From NCBI RefSeq assembly GCF_008121495.1, contig NZ_CP043051.1, positions 2,871,001 through 2,935,000 on the forward strand: DNA of 64,000 nt, given 5' to 3'. Shown piece by piece: positions 26,979 through 35,868 of the stretch. The translations under genes and the position numbers were made by a program. This DNA comes from Mediterraneibacter gnavus ATCC 29149. GTDB taxonomy: Bacteria > Bacillota > Clostridia > Lachnospirales > Lachnospiraceae. A model generated the notes under the pieces. That model searched no databases. It was not told the DNA's origin and saw only the letters and a list, made by a program, of their open reading frames with translations. Position 1 is the stretch's first letter; each line of letters opens with the position of its first letter.

Positions 26979-26980
26979 TA

Positions 26981-28256
26981 GTGTGATGTATCGTTGATAT
27001 TTAACATTACTACTGCATCTTATTCAGATGCAGTAGTAAATGTCGGATACAAGGAATTCAATTTAATTCTTGCATCCTCCGTTCGAAATTGCCAGTTTAC
27101 CTTTGCGGCTACGGTATTTCGTTCAACTTCCCATGCTGATAATTCCTTACGAAGATTTGAAATATTATCAATCCTTCTGTTCAAACATTGTCTGGTCATG
27201 ACGTTAAGTTCGATTTCTGCAATATCAAGCCAGCTGCCATGTTTTGGTGTGTAGTGAATCTCCAACCGTTTCATGATTCTTCTGGCTTCATCAGCAGGGT
27301 AACGTTTGTACAATGATGCTGGTTTATGTGTATTAAGATTATCCATTACAAGAATTATTTTTTCTACATCTGGATACATGACATCGGCAAGATATTTGAT
27401 TTCTTCTGCCCAGTCAATTGCAGTCCGATGTTCCCGAACACTTACATGATGAGCTCCACCAAGCGGTTCTACGAATGCAAAAATGCTGCATGTACCATTT
27501 CTGACATACTCAGAATCTACTTTCTGGTCATTGCCGGGGCGCATAGGAAGTGGGGATCTTGCCTCGCCAAGTAACTGATATGGTTTTTCGTCCATACAAA
27601 CAACGGGGCGTTGTGGGTTATATGGAAGTTCGTATACATCGAGAACATCCTCCATACAAGCTATAAATTCTGCGTCCTCTCTTGAGGGAATGCACCAGTA
27701 TTCATTTTTGTGAGGTCGAAGTTTGTTTTTTTTAAGGCTCTACGGATAGCATCTTTGCTAACCGGTGTATCAAGCACTACTTTGGCTTCTTTTTCCAGCA
27801 GACGCAAAGTCCATCTGGAATGACCTTCTGGAACAGGACCGCAGGCAAGTTCAATAATACGTGCTTCTGCACGTCCATCAAGGATACGCCTTGCATTGTC
27901 GGAATTGATATTTCTTTTGAACTCGGTAACCGCTTCAATGCCACCGGAAAAATATTTGGTCACTGTATTCGTTACAGTTGTCAGGCAAACACCATTTGAT
28001 CTTGCGGATTGCTCATGGGTTAATACTTTCCCATGAGCCTCATCCAAATCAATAATAATCTGGCATCTGCTTCGAATAGTTTTAGATGTATTACTTTTGC
28101 GAATTATAGATTTTAATGTCTTCAATTCATCATCTGTAAGTTTAATGACATATTTTCTTGGTCTTGCCATATAAATCACCGCCGTTTTCTTTTATTTTAA
28201 CATGAAGCGCTATAATAGCTATAAATATTTAGTTAAATATCAACAATACAGTATAC
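26981..28256 (-). mobile_element. IS630-family insertion sequence, copy 2 (inverted)
   Basis: About 1276 bp, nearly identical to copy 1 but reversed. TA flanks both ends (26979-26980 and 28257-28258). The terminal stem-loop recurs at 27007-27039. Confidence 0.9.
27020..28170 (-). CDS. IS630 transposase, copy 2, expressed by -1 frameshift
   Basis: Both frames encode the same residues as copy 1: the HTH half at 28170-27661 and the DDE half ending at 27020. The slippery run is eight T on the plus strand at 27726-27733. Conservation of both halves and of the slip site implies recent activity. Confidence 0.82.
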
Positions 28257-28319
28257 TAGCTCTTCTTATGGAAAATAACACACAGTACACAAGTGTGCAT
28301 ACAGTTAAAGCCTCTATTT

Positions 28320-28544
28320 TCAAGGCATAAGGGGATAGGGGTACAGTTTACAGATGAACCGACAGGAAACCTCGATGAAGAAACTGCAATGTCCATTATG
28401 CAAATACTGGAAGACAGTGTACACCAGATGAACAAATGTGCAGTCATTGTTACTCATTCAAATGAAATTGCGAAAAAGGCAGATGTTGTTTTTCAATTAA
28501 AAAGGGGTACGCTGCACATAGTAAAAAATAATGAAAAGGTATAA
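28320..28544 (+). pseudogene. 3' remnant of MacB/LolD-type ABC transporter ATPase
   Basis: About 70 codons remain: Walker B and D-loop (TDEPTGNLDEETAMSIM) and the H-loop (CAVIVTHSNEIAKKADVV), ending VKNNEKV. Walker A and the signature motif are missing, cut off at the side of IS630 copy 2. No permease gene is nearby. Confidence 0.75.
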
Positions 28545-28550
28545 ATGGAA

Positions 28551-28595
28551 ACATGGGAGATACGCAACTATTTTGTGCAATCTCCCATGTTCATT
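28551..28595. terminator. Bidirectional terminator
   Basis: An 11-bp stem ACATGGGAGAT (28551-28561) / ATCTCCCATGT (28580-28590) between convergent reading directions, followed by TTCATTTT. Confidence 0.6.
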
Positions 28596-28603
28596 TTATG
28601 CAA

Positions 28604-29608
28604 TCATTTCTTTTCTGTCTCTGACTCCCGAAACACTTTGGATGCCAGAAATGGAAGGAAGAAGATACTATAGAAAATAAGATGTATCAAAACCGCTTTC
28701 CATTCTATGACAGCTCCGGAAACAGTGCCTCCACTGATCAGTCCTGCAATATTGTTGTTCATAAAATGCAGGATGACAGGGATCCAGATGTTGTCTGTTT
28801 TCATATAAGCAAAAGCAAAGAATACGCTCAGTGCAATACAGGTGATAAGCTGTGCGGCAATACTCTGAAGCCTTGTATCAGGTGCATAGTAAAACAGGTT
28901 CAGCGGGAGATGCCACAATCCCCAGAATACACCAAGGATGAGAACTCCTTTTCGCATTCCAAAATGCTCCTGCAGGATCGGTTGCAAAAAGTAACGCCAT
29001 CCATATTCTTCTCCGAAAAAGGCGGAAAAGACGAGGAAAAAGCTGACAAACAAAGAAAGCAGTGACAGCCAGAACATCGGAGAAGCAAAAAGAGCGAGGA
29101 AGGAATCTGCAGTATTGTCTGTGAAGCTGGAAATCAGAAGATTTCCTGTAAACAGCATGAAAAACAGAACTACATACAGAAAGTGTCTTCTGCTGTCAGG
29201 CCCGGACCAGGTCAGTCCCCAGATAAAGCGGACTTCACGTTTGTCAAGAAGAAACAAAACCCAGAGAGCCAGATTGCCGGCAATTGTGAGCATATTGATG
29301 ACCATAACCCACAGGTTGGCATCCGGTATAAGTACACTGAGTACAGAGCTGATGGCAAACAGTACAGTTAGTACAAGGTACCCATAGAAAAACCGCCGGG
29401 GCATCGGAAACTCTGTTTTTGTCAGAAGAAAGACGACAATGGCTCCGGCAGCCGGATAATACATCTGGGCATTTGCAAAAAAATCCAGAGAAGTTCCCCG
29501 TTGATATCCGAACGCCATCGGGATTCCCATCAGATAAGGAATGCCAAAGGCGATCAAAGCAAAGATTAGTAACTGTTTTTTCTCCAGTCTGGTAAATGGA
29601 CGTTTCAT
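28604..29608 (-). CDS. CPBP-family intramembrane metalloprotease
   Basis: A 334-residue protein with about eight hydrophobic segments. The family motifs are EEYGWR (first Glu pair and Arg), FWGLWHLPLN and a C-terminal HFMNNN. These form the presumed metal-binding site within the membrane. CPBP (CAAX protease/bacteriocin-processing) proteins process peptides or give immunity to bacteriocins. No bacteriocin gene is adjacent. It ends 17 bases from the next gene on the same strand. Confidence 0.88.
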   Translation of the reverse strand: MKRPFTRLEKKQLLIFALIAFGIPYLMGIPMAFGYQRGTSLDFFANAQMYYPAAGAIVVFLLTKTEFPMPRRFFYGYLVLTVLFAISSVLSVLIPDANLWVMVINMLTIAGNLALWVLFLLDKREVRFIWGLTWSGPDSRRHFLYVVLFFMLFTGNLLISSFTDNTADSFLALFASPMFWLSLLSLFVSFFLVFSAFFGEEYGWRYFLQPILQEHFGMRKGVLILGVFWGLWHLPLNLFYYAPDTRLQSIAAQLITCIALSVFFAFAYMKTDNIWIPVILHFMNNNIAGLISGGTVSGAVIEWKAVLIHLIFYSIFFLPFLASKVFRESETEKK

Positions 29609-29625
29609 AATGTAATCTCCTTTTT

Positions 29626-30915
29626 CTATATCTTCAGCATTGGCTGTTTATATTCATTTCGAAAAGCGGTCTTATATTTATCCGTGATCACAGACTGATA
29701 CAGATTGGATGCCAAAATATCATGTCGGAGCATTTTCTGACCGATTTCGGAGATACTGTCAGTATCGGAAAGGCGGGTGAGCAGCGGCAGAGCACTTTTT
29801 TTGGCAATGATAGAAAGCAGATCTTGTCTGTCTTTTCGAAAACCTAAAAGTTTGGCATAGAAATGTCCGCCGTTTTCCATATATTCTCTCACGTTGTTTT
29901 TTTTCAGACCAAGCATAATATGCAAAAGTGCGCGATTGATTCTTGTCTGTGTCAGCTCCCTGGTCTTTAATAATTCACAGAACTGCTTATAGTTAAAGAA
30001 ATCATTCAGATTGTTCTGGATCCGGTTGGCAAGTGTTTCGGAAACATCCATATAGCGAATGAGACTCTGAGGTGTTTTGTTCAAAAGCTTATATTTCATC
30101 AGAAGCGAAAAATCGTTCTGATAAACCGGATATAACACTTTGTGATAATCTTTTAAAAGTGCCAGGCAGCTTTTGGGCACCTGATCTTCCAGTTCATTTA
30201 AAATACTGGAAAATGGTGTATTTTCGAAAGTCTCTCCGGTAACCTGCTGTGTCTGGAGTACAGAACTCGAGTATGCAAGGAGAGAACGGATAGCAGAAGC
30301 CGAACTGTAAGTAGAGCGCAGCGTCTGATCGTGGTAGTCGGATTCCATGCGCTTGATAGTAAACGGCTGTATCCTGCTTTTCACACGTCGCAATGCTTTT
30401 AAATATTCGATACCCAGAATGTTGTTCGGATCACTTAATAAAAAAGAACAGTCTGAAATGCCCATGTAGGAAGACAACGCATCCTGGCGGGCAGCAGGAA
30501 ACGACATACCTGCTCTTAAATTTTCTTTGAGAAACTTCGTATATTCGTCAGGCTCATCACAGAGGATATCAGCAATTTTTGTCAGTCCGTCAAGATCATT
30601 GCATTCACTGCCAAAGCAGAGGTAATCTACAACGCCAAGCTGATCCAGAAAGGAGACAGCTCCCAACGCAAATAATTCTGCAGTGGCGGTCGCATAGCAG
30701 ACAGGCAGCTCAAAGACTGCACAGGCACCGCATTTTAATGCCATTTCCGCACGAAGATGCTTTGGCATAATGGCGGGAGTCCCTCTCTGCACGTAGTCTC
30801 CGCTCATCACGACAATGGCTGCATCGGCGCCTGTGACTTCCAGTGATTTTTGGATATGATACTGGTGTCCGTTGTGAAAAGGATTGTATTCTGTGATTAA
30901 ACCGACAATTTTCAT
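29626..30915 (-). CDS. tmcAL: tRNA(Met) cytidine acetate ligase
   Basis: A 429-residue nucleotidyltransferase-like enzyme (formerly YlbM). It activates acetate with ATP and acetylates the wobble cytidine of elongator tRNA(Met). The N-terminus MKIVGLITEYNPFHNGHQYH has the HxGH motif. VVMSGDYVQRGTPAI and LLSDPNNILGIEYLKAL are family signatures. The frame is open far upstream, but the ATG at 30915 with GGAG ahead and the standard N-terminus fix the start. It is divergent from mgtE. Confidence 0.93.
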   Translation of the reverse strand: MKIVGLITEYNPFHNGHQYHIQKSLEVTGADAAIVVMSGDYVQRGTPAIMPKHLRAEMALKCGACAVFELPVCYATATAELFALGAVSFLDQLGVVDYLCFGSECNDLDGLTKIADILCDEPDEYTKFLKENLRAGMSFPAARQDALSSYMGISDCSFLLSDPNNILGIEYLKALRRVKSRIQPFTIKRMESDYHDQTLRSTYSSASAIRSLLAYSSSVLQTQQVTGETFENTPFSSILNELEDQVPKSCLALLKDYHKVLYPVYQNDFSLLMKYKLLNKTPQSLIRYMDVSETLANRIQNNLNDFFNYKQFCELLKTRELTQTRINRALLHIMLGLKKNNVREYMENGGHFYAKLLGFRKDRQDLLSIIAKKSALPLLTRLSDTDSISEIGQKMLRHDILASNLYQSVITDKYKTAFRNEYKQPMLKI

Positions 30916-30997
30916 AAAAATCTCCTTGTATATCATTTTATTACCTATTATACTATAAAAGGACGGCAAGAACAAATCAAAAAAGGTGGATGTGATT

Positions 30998-32350
30998 ATG
31001 GAATACGATGTATTGTTATCAATGCTGGAAAAGCGGGAGTTTAAAGAATTAAAAGATGAACTGGAAAACATGCACCCTGTAGATATTGTGGAAATGCTGG
31101 AGGATGGACTGGAATATGGAAAGATCGATAAACGCCAGATGATCCTGCTCTTTAGACTGCTTGCAAAAGAAGAGGCGGCAGAAGTGTTTACAGACATGAC
31201 CAGTGATACTCGAGAGGTACTGATCAATGCGCTGACGGATTCCGAGCTGGAAGAAGTCATGGAAGAGATGTATGTGGATGATACAGTAGATGTTCTGGAA
31301 GAGATGCCTGCTAATGTGGTGGACAGACTGTTGATGGCGACAGATGAAGAGACGCGGCAGAAGATCAATGCGCTTTTGAATTATCCGGAAGACAGTGCCG
31401 GAAGTATTATGAATATCGATTATATCAGTCTGAACAAAGAGATGACTGTGGCAGATGCCATTTTGAAGATCCGTCAGGTTGGTATTAATAAAGAGACAAT
31501 CTATACCTGTTATGTGACAGAAAAGAAAAAGCTGATCGGTGTTGTGGATGTGAAGGACATTTTAACATCCGGTGAATCCAGAAAGATTGAAGAGATCATG
31601 GATGAGAATGTCATTTACGCAAAGACGCTGGATGATCAGGAGGAAGTGGCAGAGACAATCCGGAAGTACGGACTGATCGCGATTCCGATCATTGACCATG
31701 AGATGTGTATGGTCGGGATTGTAACAGTAGACGACGCTATGTTCGTTTTGCAGGATGAGGCGACAGAAGATATCAGTATCATGGCCGGTGTCAGTCCGAG
31801 TGAAGGCTCTTATTTCGGAACCTCGGTATTTCGACATGCCAAGAACAGAAGTCTCTGGTTAATGCTTCTGATGTTATCAGCGACTGTGACAGGAGAGATA
31901 TTGGGGCGATATGAGAGTGCGATGGCAGTAATGCCGGTTCTGATCACATTTATCCCGATGCTGATGGGAACAGGAGGAAACTGCGGATCCCAGAGTTCTA
32001 CACTGGTAATTCGGGGAATTGCAGTAGGTGAAATTGAGTTCAAGGACATTTTTCGGGTGATCTTCAAAGAGGTGCGGATTGCACTTGTAGTCAGTTTGAT
32101 TCTGGCGATGGTCAATGGGCTTCGCATCTATATTATGTACGATCAGGATGTGATGCTGGCAGTGGCGATCGGAATTACGATGATTGCTGTTGTTGTTATG
32201 GCAAAGACGATCGGTTGCGTTTTGCCTCTGGCTGCAAAGAAGATCGGTCTGGATCCGGCGATCATGGCGGCACCTTTGATCACTACAATTCTGGATACCT
32301 GTACGATTCTGGTATATTTCCGGATCGTAACTGCGTTTTTCCATATCTGA
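30998..32350 (+). CDS. mgtE: Magnesium transporter MgtE
   Basis: A 450-residue protein. The ATG at 30998 has AAAAGGTGG 8 bases upstream. An N-terminal helical domain (HPVDIVEMLEDG) is followed by paired CBS domains (about 125-250). Five membrane helices come next, with the pore motif PVLITFIPMLMGTGGNCGSQSS. The layout is that of the Mg2+-gated channel MgtE. The 70-base divergent region to tmcAL is too short for an M-box riboswitch. Confidence 0.95.
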   Translation: MEYDVLLSMLEKREFKELKDELENMHPVDIVEMLEDGLEYGKIDKRQMILLFRLLAKEEAAEVFTDMTSDTREVLINALTDSELEEVMEEMYVDDTVDVLEEMPANVVDRLLMATDEETRQKINALLNYPEDSAGSIMNIDYISLNKEMTVADAILKIRQVGINKETIYTCYVTEKKKLIGVVDVKDILTSGESRKIEEIMDENVIYAKTLDDQEEVAETIRKYGLIAIPIIDHEMCMVGIVTVDDAMFVLQDEATEDISIMAGVSPSEGSYFGTSVFRHAKNRSLWLMLLMLSATVTGEILGRYESAMAVMPVLITFIPMLMGTGGNCGSQSSTLVIRGIAVGEIEFKDIFRVIFKEVRIALVVSLILAMVNGLRIYIMYDQDVMLAVAIGITMIAVVVMAKTIGCVLPLAAKKIGLDPAIMAAPLITTILDTCTILVYFRIVTAFFHI

Positions 32351-32380
32351 GATATATTGACAGAAAAAAGACGATGTATA

Positions 32381-32421
32381 ACGGAGCTTTTTGGAGTGGA
32401 CTCTAAAAAGCTCCGTTTTTT
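32381..32421 (+). terminator. Terminator of mgtE
   Basis: A 12-bp stem ACGGAGCTTTTT (32381-32392) / AAAAAGCTCCGT (32405-32416), then a T-run. Confidence 0.9.
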
Positions 32422-32542
32422 CTTGAAAAAACGGAAAAGTCCTGAAAAAAATAAGTAAAATACTCGTTAAATGTTTGACGATATTACTGAAAAGCATAGA
32501 GAAATAGAGAAAATTGTACTTAAAAATGCACATAAGAGCTAC

Positions 32543-32571
32543 TTGTATACAAAATTTATTTGCGTTATAAT
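32543..32571 (+). promoter_or_regulatory. Promoter of pta-ackA
   Basis: TTGTAT (32543-32548), 17-base spacer, TATAAT (32566-32571), about 35 bases before pta. Confidence 0.65.
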
Positions 32572-32606
32572 AAAGCAAGTGAAACAAATGAAAGGGGCTT
32601 TAAACA

Positions 32607-33602
32607 ATGGCGTTTATTGATGAAATTAAAGCAAGAGCAAAAGCTGACAAAAAGACAATCGTTCTTCCTGAGACAGAAGACGTAAGAACTTACCAGGCTG
32701 CAGAGGCAGTTTTAAGAGAGGGGACTGCCGACCTGATCCTTGTAGGAAGCAAGGAAGAGATCGAAAAGAACGGAGCCGGATTTGATCTCACAGGAGCTGT
32801 GATCGTAGATCCTGCTACAAGCGACAAGACAGAGGGCTATATTGCAAAACTGGTAGAACTCAGACAGAAAAAAGGAATGACAGAAGAGCAGGCAAGAGAG
32901 ATTCTTCTGACAAACTATCTGTACTACGGTGTTATGATGGTGAAGATGGGAGATGCTGACGGTATGGTATCCGGAGCATGTCATTCTACAGCAGATACAC
33001 TTCGTCCGTGTCTGCAGATCCTGAAGACAAAACCGGGAACAAAATTAGTATCCGCATTCTTTGTAATGGTAGTGCCGGATTGCGATATGGGTGCAGACGG
33101 TACATTTATTTTTGGAGATTCCGGACTGGAGCAGAATCCGGATCCTGAAAAGCTTGCAAATATCGCACTTTCTTCCGCAGAATCTTTCAGAACTCTGACA
33201 GGAAAAGAGCCGGTTGTGGCAATGCTTTCACATTCTACAAAAGGAAGTGCAAAACATGCCGATGTTGATAAAGTTGTAGAGGCTACAAGACTTGCAAAAG
33301 AGATGGCACCGGAACTGAAACTGGACGGAGAACTGCAGCTTGACGCAGCGATCGTTCCGGCAGTAGGAGAGTCCAAAGCACCTGGAAGCCCGGTTGCAGG
33401 ACATGCAAATGTTCTGATCTTCCCTGATCTGGATGCAGGAAATATCGGATACAAGCTTGTACAGAGACTTGCAAAAGCAGAAGCATATGGTCCTCTGACA
33501 CAGGGAATTGCAGCACCAGTCAACGATCTGTCCCGTGGATGCAGCGCAGAGGATATCGAAGGTGTAGTAGCGATTACAGCAGTACAGGCTCAGGCACAGT
33601 AA
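32607..33602 (+). CDS. pta: Phosphate acetyltransferase
   Basis: A 331-residue enzyme interconverting acetyl-CoA and acetyl phosphate. It is the short, Clostridial type without the N-terminal regulatory domain. Signatures include VLPETEDVRTYQAAE, DGMVSGACHSTADTLRPCLQ and VVAMLSHSTKGSAKH, plus the late NDLSRGCSAEDI. The start follows GAAAGGGGC. It is paired with ackA 59 bases downstream, forming the acetate/ATP pathway of fermentation. Confidence 0.97.
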   Translation: MAFIDEIKARAKADKKTIVLPETEDVRTYQAAEAVLREGTADLILVGSKEEIEKNGAGFDLTGAVIVDPATSDKTEGYIAKLVELRQKKGMTEEQAREILLTNYLYYGVMMVKMGDADGMVSGACHSTADTLRPCLQILKTKPGTKLVSAFFVMVVPDCDMGADGTFIFGDSGLEQNPDPEKLANIALSSAESFRTLTGKEPVVAMLSHSTKGSAKHADVDKVVEATRLAKEMAPELKLDGELQLDAAIVPAVGESKAPGSPVAGHANVLIFPDLDAGNIGYKLVQRLAKAEAYGPLTQGIAAPVNDLSRGCSAEDIEGVVAITAVQAQAQ

Positions 33603-33661
33603 TTGTTTAGAAAACTTAAAATCAGAATGAATAAAATGACAAAATTTTCAGGAGGAAAAAA

Positions 33662-34861
33662 ATGAACGTATTAGTAATCAACTGTGGAAGTTCTTCTTTG
33701 AAATTCCAGCTGATCAATGCAAAATCTGAGGAGGTTCTGGCAAAAGGAATTTGTGAAAGAATCGGAATTGACGGACGTCTGACTTATCAGCCGGAAGGTG
33801 GAGAAAAAGAAAAATCAGAAAAAGCAATGCCGACTCACACAGAGGCGATCCAGTTTGTGATCGAGGCTCTGACAAATCCTGAGACAGGTGTTGTAAACAG
33901 CCTGGATGAGATCGGAGCAGTGGGACATCGTATGGTACACGGTGGAGAAAAATTTGCTTCTTCTGTAGTGATCACAGATGAAGTGAAAAAAGCGGTAGAA
34001 GAGTGCAATGATCTTGCACCACTTCACAATCCTGCAAACCTGATCGGAGTTGCAGCATGTGAAAATCTGATGCCGAACACACCGATGGTAGCAGTGTTTG
34101 ATACCGCATTCCATCAGACAATGCCTCCAAAAGCATACATGTACGGACTTCCATATGAATACTATGAGAAATACAAAGTAAGACGTTACGGTTTCCACGG
34201 AACAAGCCACAGCTTTGTTTCTAAGAGAGCAGCTGAGTTGTTAGGAAAAGCATATGATGAGACAAAAACGATCGTATGCCACCTTGGAAACGGATCTAGC
34301 GTAACAGCTGTTTTAAACGGTAAATCCGTAGATACATCCATGGGACTGACTCCATTGGAAGGACTTGTAATGGGAACACGCTGCGGAGATATCGATCCTG
34401 CAATTATGGAATTTTTGGCACACAAGCTGGATCTGGATGTTGACGGCGTTATGAAGATCTTGAATAAGGATTCTGGAGTATACGGACTTTCCGGCGGACT
34501 TTCCAGCGATTTCCGTGATCTGACAGATGCCTCTCTGGCAGGCGATAAGAAAGCACAGATCGCAATGGAAGTATTCTCATACAGAGTTGCAAAATATATC
34601 GGTGCATACGTAGCTGTTATGAATGGTGTAGATGACATTGTATTTACAGCAGGAATCGGTGAAAATGATGATATCGTAAGAGAACAGGTATGCAGCTACC
34701 TGGGTTACCTTGGAATCGAATTCAATACAGAATTAAACAAAGGACTCAGAGGAAAAGAAACAGAGCTCTCAATGCCGGGATCCAAAGTAAAAGTGTTTGT
34801 AATTCCTACAAATGAAGAGCTTGCGATTGCACGCGAGACACTGGAACTGGTGCGCAAATAA
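33662..34861 (+). CDS. ackA: Acetate kinase
   Basis: A 399-residue enzyme converting acetyl phosphate and ADP to acetate and ATP. The N-terminal MNVLVINCGSSSLKFQL and YGFHGTSHSFVSKRA are ASKHA-family signatures. VCHLGNGSSVTAV and VFTAGIGEND complete the active site. GGAGG lies upstream. It is co-transcribed with pta and ends before a terminator hairpin. Confidence 0.98.
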   Translation: MNVLVINCGSSSLKFQLINAKSEEVLAKGICERIGIDGRLTYQPEGGEKEKSEKAMPTHTEAIQFVIEALTNPETGVVNSLDEIGAVGHRMVHGGEKFASSVVITDEVKKAVEECNDLAPLHNPANLIGVAACENLMPNTPMVAVFDTAFHQTMPPKAYMYGLPYEYYEKYKVRRYGFHGTSHSFVSKRAAELLGKAYDETKTIVCHLGNGSSVTAVLNGKSVDTSMGLTPLEGLVMGTRCGDIDPAIMEFLAHKLDLDVDGVMKILNKDSGVYGLSGGLSSDFRDLTDASLAGDKKAQIAMEVFSYRVAKYIGAYVAVMNGVDDIVFTAGIGENDDIVREQVCSYLGYLGIEFNTELNKGLRGKETELSMPGSKVKVFVIPTNEELAIARETLELVRK

Positions 34862-34888
34862 GCTTCTGAAAATTTTAAAAAGTCAGTA

Positions 34889-34918
34889 GGGTTGCCCGCA
34901 AAAGCGGACAGCCCTTTT
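34889..34918 (+). terminator. Terminator of pta-ackA
   Basis: GGGTTGCCCGC (34889-34899) / GCGGACAGCCC (34904-34914) with one mismatch and one G-U pair, then TTTT. Confidence 0.8.
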
Positions 34919-34969
34919 CAGCGGAGGATACTGTTTACAGCAGCCGGTGAATAAAATATAAAAATCTTG

Positions 34970-34997
34970 TTGACAAATAGGATTAACATGATATAAT
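34970..34997 (+). promoter_or_regulatory. Promoter of yceD-rpmF
   Basis: TTGACA (34970-34975), 16-base spacer, TATAAT (34992-34997). Confidence 0.7.
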
Positions 34998-35025
34998 AGT
35001 TTAGGTATGAATAGGAGTAATGATT

Positions 35026-35553
35026 ATGTTAATTAACCTATCAGACGTTTTGTCAGAACAGCATAAGACAGTTGATGAGACGGTGCAGTTGGAGATGGAT
35101 ACGTTTCAGTCCAGAACAGGTACATTTCCGATTGTGAGTAAAGAACCGGTTCATGTTGTTGCAGAGCATGTGAAAGGCAGAGAGCTTCTTATTCATGTGG
35201 ATACAGAGTTATGTATTCTGATTCCATGTGACAGATGTCTTGAAGATGTGAAGCAGGAGTTTGACCTGAACTTTACGAAGCATGTTGATTTGAATGTTTC
35301 GGATGCTGATCTGGGAGAAGGATTAGATGAATCAAACTTCATAAGCGGATATCATCTTGACGTGGACAAAATGCTCTATAATGAGATATTGATAGGATGG
35401 CCGACGAAAGTTCTATGCAGTGAAGACTGTAAGGGCATTTGCAACGTTTGTGGTCAGAACCTAAATATGGGTACCTGTAACTGTGAAGATACAGCTCTTG
35501 ACCCAAGAATGTCAGTTGTCCGTGATTTGTTTAAGAATTTTAAGGAGGTGTAA
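35026..35553 (+). CDS. YceD family (DUF177) protein
   Basis: A 175-residue protein from ATG 35026; AGGAG lies 8 bases upstream, whereas ATG 35020 is only 2 bases away. It has the DUF177 core (ILIPCDRCLEDV..EFDLNF) and a C-terminal CSEDCKGICNVCGQNLNMGTC cysteine cluster that may bind zinc. DUF177 proteins are almost always encoded just before rpmF and are linked to 23S rRNA or large-subunit assembly. rpmF follows after 3 bases. Confidence 0.88.
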   Translation: MLINLSDVLSEQHKTVDETVQLEMDTFQSRTGTFPIVSKEPVHVVAEHVKGRELLIHVDTELCILIPCDRCLEDVKQEFDLNFTKHVDLNVSDADLGEGLDESNFISGYHLDVDKMLYNEILIGWPTKVLCSEDCKGICNVCGQNLNMGTCNCEDTALDPRMSVVRDLFKNFKEV

Positions 35554-35556
35554 CCT

Positions 35557-35736
35557 ATGTCTATCTGTCCAAAGAACAAATCTTCTAAAGCAAGAAGAGA
35601 TAAGAGAAGAGCAAACTGGAAGATGAGTGCTCCAAACCTGGTAAAATGCAGCAAATGTGGCGAGCTTATGATGCCTCACAGAGTATGTAAAGCATGCGGA
35701 GCATACAACAAACGTGAAATCGTTTCAGTTGACTAA
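35557..35736 (+). CDS. rpmF: 50S ribosomal protein L32
   Basis: A 59-residue ribosomal protein after TAAGGAGGTG. The N-terminus MSICPKNKSSKARRDKRRAN is the L32 signature. The zinc ribbon is complete (CSKCGELMMPHRVCKACG), indicating the zinc-binding C+ form. Confidence 0.96.
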   Translation: MSICPKNKSSKARRDKRRANWKMSAPNLVKCSKCGELMMPHRVCKACGAYNKREIVSVD

Positions 35737-35755
35737 TTGAAAATGATATTAAGGA

Positions 35756-35789
35756 ATGGGGACTTTGCAAAAAAGTCCCCATTTTTCGT
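35756..35789 (+). terminator. Terminator after rpmF
   Basis: An 11-bp stem AATGGGGACTT (35756-35766) / AAGTCCCCATT (35774-35784), followed by TTTC. Confidence 0.85.
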
Positions 35790-35868
35790 ATCTTAAAATC
35801 AGCCTTTTATATTGATTTTTGGGATGATGTTTAGTAGAATGTATGCAGTAGCGTTAGGAGGAAGAGAA

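Noticed and set aside
30916-31368. N-terminal extension of tmcAL by 151 codons
   Set aside because: It is Ser/Thr-rich antisense sequence of mgtE; the family N-terminus and a ribosome-binding site fix the start at 30915.
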